Shown here one piece after another: positions 1 through 4,541 of a stretch of DNA of 5,822 bases (position 1 is its first letter; every line of letters starts with the position of its first letter). The DNA is from Candidatus Faecivivens stercorigallinarum (lineage in GTDB: Bacteria; Bacillota; Clostridia; Oscillospirales; Ruminococcaceae): the NCBI GenBank assembly GCA_018715465.1, contig DVLN01000102.1:1-5822 (forward strand), written 5' to 3'. The position numbers and the translations under genes were made by a program. The notes beneath the pieces were generated by a model that was not told the DNA's origin, ran no database searches, and saw only the letters and a program-made list of their open reading frames with translations.

Positions 1-9
1 AAAAATAAA

Positions 10-17
10 TTTTTTTT
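10..17 (+). other. T-tract at left edge, possible end of an upstream terminator
   Basis: Eight consecutive T residues follow an A-rich stretch at the very start of the window. They could be the U-run of an intrinsic terminator whose stem lies outside the window, or simply AT-rich spacer. No stem can be seen, so this is only a placement note. Confidence 0.2.
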
Positions 18-87
18 GGCAGTCTCCCCGCGTCAGTGCAAATTTTTCGTAATTCAAATCACCAACTCAATTGTATCCGACAGATTG

Positions 88-116
88 TTGCACTTTCCGT
101 GCAAATCCGGTATACT
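88..116 (+). promoter_or_regulatory. Sigma-A type promoter of the DUF3810 gene
   Basis: The -35 box is TTGCAC (88-93) and the -10 box is TATACT (111-116), separated by exactly 17 nt; each differs from consensus by one or two bases. Transcription would begin near 122-125, giving a leader of only about 25 nt before the ATG at 148, with the ribosome binding site inside it. The promoter lies in the region that a longer in-frame reading (from a TTG at 16) would treat as coding, which supports the start at 148. Confidence 0.8.
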
Positions 117-126
117 ATATTTGCAC
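88..126 (+). promoter_or_regulatory. Operator-like inverted repeats over the promoter
   Basis: Two overlapping perfect inverted repeats share one arm. TTGCAC (88-93, which is also the -35 box) pairs with GTGCAA (99-104) across 5 nt. GTGCAAAT (99-106) pairs with ATTTGCAC (119-126) across 12 nt that contain the -10 box. A further GTGCAAAT lies upstream at 36-43. Symmetric sites covering the -35, -10 and start region are typical of repressor operators. The cognate regulator is not in the window and the motif was not matched to a known one. Confidence 0.5.
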
Positions 127-139
127 TGCATTTATAAAA

Positions 140-147
140 AGGAAAGG
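140..147 (+). promoter_or_regulatory. Ribosome binding site deciding the DUF3810 start
   Basis: AGGAAAGG lies directly before the ATG at 148. The AGGA core is 4 nt from the ATG, slightly close. A TTG at 157 would have more usual spacing, but the ATG is preferred. No comparable site precedes the in-frame TTG at 16. Confidence 0.6.
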
Positions 148-1332
148 ATGAACCGTTTGCAACAGATACCTTCCGGCAGCAGAAAAGAAAGAATTCTGAA
201 TCTGCTGGGCGGTCTCAAAGGCCACCTGCTGTCACTGATGATCGGTGGGGGACTTTATCTGGGATACCTGCTGATCCGCAGCAGCCGCCACTATACCAAC
301 ATGGTTCTGGACAACATCACCACTCCCTACAAACGGATGATGGGCGCGCTGTGCGAGCTTTTGCCCATTTCGGGAATGGAACTGGCCGTTGTTGGGACAG
401 TACTTGCCATAGCCGCCTCCCTTACCGTCTGTATTATCCGCACAATAAGAGGCAGAAATAGCCGGATTCTGATTATTGGCCGGACAGTTGCCGGGCTGGC
501 GGCAGCCGCGCTGCTGATCTGGGACGGCTACTGCTGGCTGTGGGGGCTAAACTACTATGGGGACAGTTTCTCAGACAAAAGCGGGCTGGAACAGCTGCCG
601 GTATCTACCGAAGCTCTCTATCAGACCACCGTCTATTATGCAGAACTGGCAAATCAATATGCCGGTTTGGTCTCGCGGGACGAAAACGGTATATTTAATG
701 AAAATCTGGATTCCATCTTTGCCATGTCAGACCAAATTTATGCAGGGATTGTCCAGGAATACCCATTTCTTGATGCGCCTGCCCGTACCCCGAAGCGGAT
801 GATTGCCTCCGAGCTGATGAGCCGAATTAACTTTACCGGGGTATACTTTCCGTTCACCTCTGAAACCAACATCAACGATCATGCCCCGTCCATGCTGATT
901 CCGTCGACGATTGCCCACGAGCTGGCGCATCAGCGGGGGATTGCCCCGGAACAGGAAGCAAATTTTGTCGCGGTTCGCGCCTGCCTGACCAGCGGCAGCG
1001 ACATATATGCCTATTCAGGCGCGCTGCTGGCGTACATTTACCTTGGCAACGCTCTTTACGAAGCTGACCCGGAAAGCTGGAAAACAATCTATGCCACCCT
1101 GTCGGATGATGTGCGTGCCGATCTCACTGCCAACAACCGCTACTGGGAGGAATATCAGACCAGCGAGGCAAAAGCAGCCGAATCGGTATACACCGCTTTT
1201 CTGTCCAGCTATGACCAACAGCTGGGAATGAAGAGCTATGGTGCCTGCGTCGATCTTCTGGTGGCAGATTATACCGAACAGATCCGTGCAGAAGAGACCA
1301 ATTATCTTGAAAATGTAAGCGGCGTCAGCTGA
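148..1332 (+). CDS. DUF3810 family membrane protein, putative zinc metallopeptidase
   Basis: This is a 394-residue integral membrane protein. Three hydrophobic segments are visible in the N-terminal third (about residues 27-43, 79-98 and 107-125), followed by a W-G-L-N-Y-Y motif (132-137) typical of DUF3810. The remaining 250 or so residues are soluble and carry H257-E-L-A-H261 followed by E270 in the context PEQEAN. This HExxH plus downstream Glu arrangement is the zinc-binding and catalytic signature of gluzincin-like peptidases. The family is usually annotated as uncharacterised; peptidase activity is inferred from the motif and no substrate is known. The ATG at 148 was chosen because of its ribosome binding site and because the promoter at 88-116 lies upstream of it. 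The gene ends 169 nt before the next start and has its own promoter, so it probably forms a separate transcription unit. No clear intrinsic terminator follows it. Confidence 0.88.
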   Translation: MNRLQQIPSGSRKERILNLLGGLKGHLLSLMIGGGLYLGYLLIRSSRHYTNMVLDNITTPYKRMMGALCELLPISGMELAVVGTVLAIAASLTVCIIRTIRGRNSRILIIGRTVAGLAAAALLIWDGYCWLWGLNYYGDSFSDKSGLEQLPVSTEALYQTTVYYAELANQYAGLVSRDENGIFNENLDSIFAMSDQIYAGIVQEYPFLDAPARTPKRMIASELMSRINFTGVYFPFTSETNINDHAPSMLIPSTIAHELAHQRGIAPEQEANFVAVRACLTSGSDIYAYSGALLAYIYLGNALYEADPESWKTIYATLSDDVRADLTANNRYWEEYQTSEAKAAESVYTAFLSSYDQQLGMKSYGACVDLLVADYTEQIRAEETNYLENVSGVS

Positions 1333-1345
1333 ATGATGGCAATGT

Positions 1346-1379
1346 TGGTAATTTTTAGTAGAGTTTACAAAAATTACCA
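1346..1379. repeat. Perfect 11-bp inverted repeat (AT-rich hairpin)
   Basis: TGGTAATTTTT (1346-1356) and AAAAATTACCA (1369-1379) are perfectly complementary around a 12-nt loop. Inside the loop, GTA (1358-1360) can pair with TAC (1366-1368) after a one-base bulge. It begins 14 nt after the stop of the DUF3810 gene. The stem is AT-rich and no T-run follows its right arm, so it is not a textbook terminator. It could be an mRNA 3'-end structure or a protein-binding site for the downstream lipoprotein genes. AATTACCA from the right arm recurs at 1465-1472. Confidence 0.65.
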
Positions 1380-1398
1380 GGAAGCCAATTTTTCTTCC
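1380..1398. repeat. Small inverted repeat next to the AT-rich hairpin
   Basis: GGAAG (1380-1384) and CTTCC (1394-1398) are complementary around 9 nt that include five T residues. It abuts the larger inverted repeat. A run of six T lies at 1411-1416, 12 nt after the right arm, which is too distant for a convincing terminator. The function is unknown. Confidence 0.3.
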
Positions 1399-1439
1399 AA
1401 TGTATGCAACTTTTTTCCCTGCTCCAGACTATTATCTGA

Positions 1440-1460
1440 GGCAGAACGTCAGTGTCTGCC
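1440..1460. repeat. Small inverted repeat in the leader of the first DUF4358 gene
   Basis: GGCAGA (1440-1445) and TCTGCC (1455-1460) form a 6-bp stem with a 9-nt loop, about 40 nt before the start codon. It may form a hairpin in the 5' leader. There is no sign that it occludes the ribosome binding site. Confidence 0.35.
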
Positions 1461-1484
1461 CTGCAATTACCAAATCATAATTTT

Positions 1485-1494
1485 GGGAAAGGGA
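1485..1494 (+). promoter_or_regulatory. Ribosome binding site deciding the first DUF4358 start
   Basis: GGGAAAGGGA is purine-rich and Shine-Dalgarno-like. Two in-frame ATGs follow, at 1496 and 1502. The first is only 1 nt away, too close for initiation; the second is 7 nt away and begins a normal MKKR signal peptide. The start at 1502 is therefore preferred. Confidence 0.65.
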
Positions 1495-1501
1495 AATGAT
1501 T

Positions 1502-2041
1502 ATGAAAAAACGTATCCGTCTGCCGCTGCTGGCAGCGGCAATCATGGCAGGCATCACGCTGTTTGCCGGATGCGGACAGACCGCCTCAGACAAAACAGCC
1601 CAGGAAGTTTATGACGCCATTCAGTCTGCTTTTATGGAAACCTACGGCGTTGAAGCGATCCCGAATTCACCTATGCAAGTGGATGACACCACCCTTGAGC
1701 AGAAGTTCTATCTTTCTCCTGACGAAGTGGAAGGTTACGCCGGCGCGATTGCCGGGATGATGACCAACTGCGATGAACTGCTGGTCGTCCAGGCCAAAAA
1801 GGGCGAGGTGGAAAATGTCCGCGAAGCGCTGGAAAAAGCGTTGCAGGACCAGAAAGATGCCTTTGGCTTTTACCCGGTCATGAACAACACCGAACGGCTG
1901 GACGCTGCAAAGGTCGTCACCCAGGGAGACTACGCAGCACTGCTGATCGTCGGCATCTCACCTGAGGACCCGGATGCAGCCGTCGACTTTAGCTCGGATG
2001 TCTCACTTGCAGAAGATGCCTTCTACGCTGCACTGAAATAA
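1502..2041 (+). CDS. DUF4358 domain lipoprotein (short paralog)
   Basis: This is a 179-residue predicted lipoprotein. A basic MKKRIR start is followed by a hydrophobic stretch and the lipobox-like F-A-G-C, with Cys24 as the lipidation site, so the mature protein should be anchored on the outer face of the membrane. The rest (about 33-179) is one DUF4358 domain. Its hallmark stretches are the block M86-M-T-N-C90-D-E followed by LLVVQAK, then NTERLDAAKV, then YAALLIVG. Only two cysteines exist: the lipidated one and Cys90. The function of DUF4358 is unknown. As I recall, the family occurs in Clostridia and is often near MBOAT and DHHW genes, as here. The domain is about 62% identical to that of the next gene (91 of 147 aligned positions, hand count, no gaps), so the two are tandem duplicates. 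An alternative start 2 codons upstream is less likely on ribosome binding site spacing. No convincing promoter was found in the upstream spacer. Confidence 0.85.
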   Translation: MKKRIRLPLLAAAIMAGITLFAGCGQTASDKTAQEVYDAIQSAFMETYGVEAIPNSPMQVDDTTLEQKFYLSPDEVEGYAGAIAGMMTNCDELLVVQAKKGEVENVREALEKALQDQKDAFGFYPVMNNTERLDAAKVVTQGDYAALLIVGISPEDPDAAVDFSSDVSLAEDAFYAALK

Positions 2042-2048
2042 ACTCACA

Positions 2049-2064
2049 GGCCGGGGAGCCGGCC
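2049..2064. repeat. GC-rich hairpin between the two DUF4358 genes
   Basis: GGCCGG (2049-2054) and CCGGCC (2059-2064) pair perfectly around the tetraloop GGAG. The stem starts 7 nt after the stop of the first lipoprotein gene. It is followed by GGACATAAAAAG and not by a T-run, so it is unlikely to terminate transcription. A stability or processing element that sets the ratio of the two messages is plausible. Confidence 0.5.
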
Positions 2065-2090
2065 GGACATAAAAAGATCTGACAACATGA

Positions 2091-2096
2091 AAGGAA
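2091..2096 (+). promoter_or_regulatory. Ribosome binding site of the second DUF4358 gene
   Basis: AAGGAA lies 9 nt before the ATG at 2106. It supports that start and the signal peptide it produces. Confidence 0.6.
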
Positions 2097-2105
2097 AATA
2101 TCAAT

Positions 2106-3017
2106 ATGCGTAAACCTCTCTCGATTCTGATTGTACTTGCACTCACAGCAGCTCTCTTTGCCGGCTGCGGCAAGGGCGGAAATGAATCTTCCCAGAACGA
2201 AGAAAGTTCTTCTTCCGTCTCCTCCTCTGAAACCTCCTCCGAAGAATCTTCCAGCGAGGAATCCTCTGAAGAATCTGACGCATCGGAAGAAGCATCCTCC
2301 GAAGAATTTTCTGAAACAGAATCGGAGACCACCGAGCTGTCGGAAGATACCGCACAGGAAAGCTCCTCTTCTTCCAGCAAGCCTGCCTCCAGTTCTTCCT
2401 CCCCTTCCAGCAAGCCGACTTCTTCCGCCAGCTCCTCCACCAGTTCTTCCAAGCCGGCGGAATCCTCGTCCAGCAGTTCTAGCCAGCCGGCCTCCTCTGA
2501 ATCGAGTGAATCTTCCGCGTCCAGTGAGACTTCCTCTTCCAGTGAAAGCTCCGAAGCGGCCACTGGTGTCAGCGCACAGGATATCTATTCCGCGATCGAC
2601 GCGGCTTTCCAGAACAAGTACGGCCATGGTCCGATTGCCAACGCTCCGTTTGCAATCGACGACGTCACCCTTTCAGAAAAGTTCCACATCTCGACCGATC
2701 AGGTGGTCAGCTATTCGGGCGTTGTCGCCGGTATGATGACCAACTGTGACGAACTGCTGGTTGTCCAGGCCAAAGACGGTGAGATTGACAATGTCAAAGC
2801 CGCTCTTCAGCAGGCGTTATCCGAACAGAAGGACGCATTTAGCTGGTACGGCGTTATGTACAACACTGAGCGGCTGGACGCTGCAAAGGTTATTGTCAGC
2901 GGCAACTACGCGGCACTGCTGATTGTCGGCGTCTCTCCCGAAAATGAGGAAACCTCAGTCGATTTCAGCTCGGATGTTTCGATGGCTGAAAATGCTTTCT
3001 ACGGCGCGATTGGATAA
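2106..3017 (+). CDS. DUF4358 domain lipoprotein with long Ser/Glu-rich stalk
   Basis: This is a 303-residue predicted lipoprotein. The signal peptide MRKPLSILIV and following hydrophobic residues end in the lipobox-like F-A-G-C, with Cys21 the lipidation site. Residues about 26-151 are low complexity: first acidic Ser/Glu-rich (26-87), then Ser with scattered Pro and Lys (88-130), then Ser/Glu again (131-150). Residues 157-303 form the DUF4358 domain, with M210-M-T-N-C214-D-E, LLVVQAK, NTERLDAAKV and YAALLIVG. It is a tandem duplicate of the preceding gene, which lacks the insert. The insert is probably a flexible extended spacer that lifts the domain away from the membrane and through the wall; many Ser residues could be modified (inference). 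The gene follows its paralog after 64 nt and is probably co-transcribed with it, ending at the terminator at 3026-3061. Repetitive TCC/TCT/GAA codons make the linker prone to length variation. The molecular role is unknown. Confidence 0.85.
   Translation: MRKPLSILIVLALTAALFAGCGKGGNESSQNEESSSSVSSSETSSEESSSEESSEESDASEEASSEEFSETESETTELSEDTAQESSSSSSKPASSSSSPSSKPTSSASSSTSSSKPAESSSSSSSQPASSESSESSASSETSSSSESSEAATGVSAQDIYSAIDAAFQNKYGHGPIANAPFAIDDVTLSEKFHISTDQVVSYSGVVAGMMTNCDELLVVQAKDGEIDNVKAALQQALSEQKDAFSWYGVMYNTERLDAAKVIVSGNYAALLIVGVSPENEETSVDFSSDVSMAENAFYGAIG
2181..2558 (+). repeat. Low-complexity Ser/Glu-coding tract
   Basis: This part of the second DUF4358 gene (residues about 26-151) is built mainly from TCC, TCT, AGC, GAA and GAG codons and is rich in TCTTCC and GAAGAA motifs, giving a microsatellite-like character. 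Reading the opposite strand in other frames also gives long open Ser/Glu-rich or Arg/Gly-rich frames, which follow from this composition and are not genes. Confidence 0.75.
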
Positions 3018-3025
3018 ACGCAGAC

Positions 3026-3061
3026 ACGGCATACCCCTGCTGCAGCGGTATGCCGTTTTTT
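3026..3061 (+). terminator. Intrinsic terminator after the DUF4358 pair
   Basis: A 10-bp stem is formed by ACGGCATACC (3026-3035) and GGTATGCCGT (3047-3056) around an 11-nt loop that contains the palindrome GCTGCAGC. The right arm runs directly into six T residues (3056-3061). It lies 8 nt after the stop codon of the second lipoprotein gene, a classic rho-independent terminator position. It should largely separate transcription of the lipoprotein pair from the MBOAT-DHHW pair unless read-through is significant. Confidence 0.92.
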
Positions 3062-3111
3062 AGCGTAATAGTACGATAAGAGGTAAAATAGAAGAAAGGA
3101 AGATTGCCCTT
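3062..3111 (+). other. Spacer before the MBOAT gene, promoter unclear
   Basis: About 50 nt separate the terminator from the MBOAT start. A possible -10 box TAAAAT lies at 3084-3089, but no good -35 box sits at 16-18 nt spacing. The ribosome binding site AAAGGA (3095-3100) is 11 nt from the ATG at 3112. Transcription may come from a weak promoter here or from terminator read-through. Confidence 0.35.
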
Positions 3112-4527
3112 ATGGTTTTCAGCAGCCTGTTATTCCTGTTCCGGTTCCTGCCGGCTGCCCTGCTGCTCTATTATCTGTCGCCGCGCAAGTTGAAAAACCT
3201 GACGCTGTTGATCGTCTCACTGGTTTTCTACTCCTGGGGAGAGGTAAAATACCTTCCCATCATGTTCGCCTCCATGCTGATCGACTATTCCTGCGGTCAG
3301 GGTATCAAGCGATTCGGGCACAATCCTAAACTGCGCAAACTGTTTCTGATCCTGTCGATGGTCCTTAACCTCGGGATCCTGTTTACCTTTAAATATACCG
3401 GGTTTTTCCTCGAAAACATCGAAGCGATCACCCGGATACCAATGCCGGACTTTTTGGTCACACTGCCGCTGGGCATCAGCTTTTACACCTTCCAGACGAT
3501 GAGCTATACCATCGACGTCTACCGCGGAGATGTCCAGCCGGAGGACAATATCATCAACTTCGGCGCCTACGTCGTCCTGTTCCCCCAGCTGATTGCGGGA
3601 CCGATTGTCCGCTACTCGGATGTTGCGGCCGAACTGAAAAACCGCAGGATCACCCGTCCGATGATCGAACGGGGTGCAACGTTGTTTATCCTGGGGCTGG
3701 GATGCAAGGTACTGATCGCAAACAATGTTGGCTCGCTGTGGGATTCGACGGCTTTGCTGCCGCTGGAACAGATCTCCACCCCGATGGCATGGATTGCGGC
3801 ACTGGCATATTCGCTGCAGATTTATTTTGATTTTTCGGGCTATTCGCTGATGGCGATTGGCCTCGGTTATATGCTGGGTTTCCGGTTTCCGCAGAACTTC
3901 AACTACCCGTATATTGCCGGTTCGGTCACCGATTTCTGGAGAAGATGGCATATGACCCTGTCCAGCTGGTTCAGAGAATACGTCTATTTTCCGCTCGGCG
4001 GCAGCCGGTGCAGCGAAGGAAAACGAACCCGCAACCTGCTGATTGTCTGGGGACTGACCGGATTGTGGCATGGTGCAAGCTGGAACTTTGTGCTGTGGGG
4101 ACTGTGGTTCTTTGTTCTGCTGGTCATTGAGAAAAAATGGCTGTTGGATTGGTACCGCCGCCATAAAGTTCTGTCCCATATCATTATACCGATTATCCTG
4201 ATGATCTCGTGGGTTATCTTTGCGATCACCGACTTCTCCCGGCTGGGTGGTTACCTCGGGAAGATGTTCGGTATTGGCGGAGTTATCAACCAGACCAATC
4301 CTCTCGACTGGCTGTACGCACTGCGTGGCTATGGCGTCAGCCTGCTGATCGGCGTCGTCATGTCTCTGCCGGTCGTCAAGACGGTTCATGAAAAGCTGGC
4401 CATCCGTTATCCCGGAAGCAGAGTCTTGTCAGGCGCACGGACGGTATTGCTGGCAGTTATCCTGATTATTTCGACCGCCTATCTGGTGGATTCCACCTAT
4501 AATCCCTTCATCTACTGGAATTTCTAA
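3112..4527 (+). CDS. MBOAT family membrane-bound O-acyltransferase (AlgI-like)
   Basis: This is a 471-residue polytopic membrane protein of the AlgI/DltB branch of MBOAT enzymes, which pass acyl groups (in AlgI, acetyl) across the membrane for addition to extracellular polymers. The start MVFSSLLFLF, the SWGE motif (41-44), PLGISFYTFQ (119-128), LFPQLIAGPI (156-165) and YFDFSGYS (238-245) are typical of the subfamily. The two conserved histidines are present: H280 in FWRRWH and H320 in GLWHGASWNF, the expected catalytic residue. The C-terminal NPFIYWNF is also characteristic. The length is normal for bacterial AlgI-like proteins and no truncation is seen. The DHHW gene follows after 14 nt with its ribosome binding site overlapping this stop codon, so the two are co-translated and probably act together. 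The acceptor glycan cannot be told from the sequence. It could act on a secondary wall polymer or capsule; no dlt genes are nearby, so teichoic acid D-alanylation is less likely. Confidence 0.95.
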   Translation: MVFSSLLFLFRFLPAALLLYYLSPRKLKNLTLLIVSLVFYSWGEVKYLPIMFASMLIDYSCGQGIKRFGHNPKLRKLFLILSMVLNLGILFTFKYTGFFLENIEAITRIPMPDFLVTLPLGISFYTFQTMSYTIDVYRGDVQPEDNIINFGAYVVLFPQLIAGPIVRYSDVAAELKNRRITRPMIERGATLFILGLGCKVLIANNVGSLWDSTALLPLEQISTPMAWIAALAYSLQIYFDFSGYSLMAIGLGYMLGFRFPQNFNYPYIAGSVTDFWRRWHMTLSSWFREYVYFPLGGSRCSEGKRTRNLLIVWGLTGLWHGASWNFVLWGLWFFVLLVIEKKWLLDWYRRHKVLSHIIIPIILMISWVIFAITDFSRLGGYLGKMFGIGGVINQTNPLDWLYALRGYGVSLLIGVVMSLPVVKTVHEKLAIRYPGSRVLSGARTVLLAVILIISTAYLVDSTYNPFIYWNF

Positions 4528-4532
4528 AGGAG
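4526..4532 (+). promoter_or_regulatory. Ribosome binding site overlapping the MBOAT stop codon
   Basis: AAAGGAG begins within the TAA stop of the MBOAT gene (4525-4527) and lies 9 nt before the ATG at 4542. This arrangement favours translational coupling and supports a two-gene operon. Confidence 0.85.
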
Positions 4533-4541
4533 CGGAGCGAT

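Noticed and set aside
16..147. N-terminal extension of the DUF3810 protein from a TTG at 16
   Set aside because: The extension would cover a good promoter and operator repeats, lacks a ribosome binding site, and adds residues not resembling the family. The ATG at 148 has a ribosome binding site.
1407..1435. Possible promoter with -10 TATTAT (1430-1435) for the DUF4358 pair
   Set aside because: No acceptable -35 hexamer occurs at 16-18 nt upstream (CAACTT at 17 nt). CATAAT at 1476-1481 was also considered but has no -35 and lies too close to the ribosome binding site.
1333..1614. 93-codon open frame bridging the spacer into the first DUF4358 gene
   Set aside because: It overlaps the lipoprotein gene in another frame, immediately follows the DUF3810 stop without a ribosome binding site, and its tail is an out-of-frame reading of the signal peptide region.
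1989..2627. Two long minus-strand frames (Arg/Gly/Phe-rich and Ser/Glu-rich) opposite the stalked lipoprotein
   Set aside because: TCC/TCT and GAA repeats on the + strand necessarily read as GGA/AGA or GAG/GAA and TCT on the other strand, so stop codons are rare. These are composition artefacts; the + strand frame has a signal peptide, lipobox and conserved domain.
3217..4389. 390-codon open frame on the minus strand opposite the MBOAT gene
   Set aside because: It lies fully antisense to a gene with clear family motifs, its translation has no recognisable domain and is rich in Gln, Arg and Asp, as expected from mirrored codons, and no ribosome binding site or promoter was recognised for it.
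3112..4527. Assignment of the MBOAT gene as DltB (teichoic acid D-alanylation)
   Set aside because: No dltA, dltC or dltD is visible, and the partner is a DHHW protein. The pairing and motifs match AlgI-like polysaccharide acetylation better.
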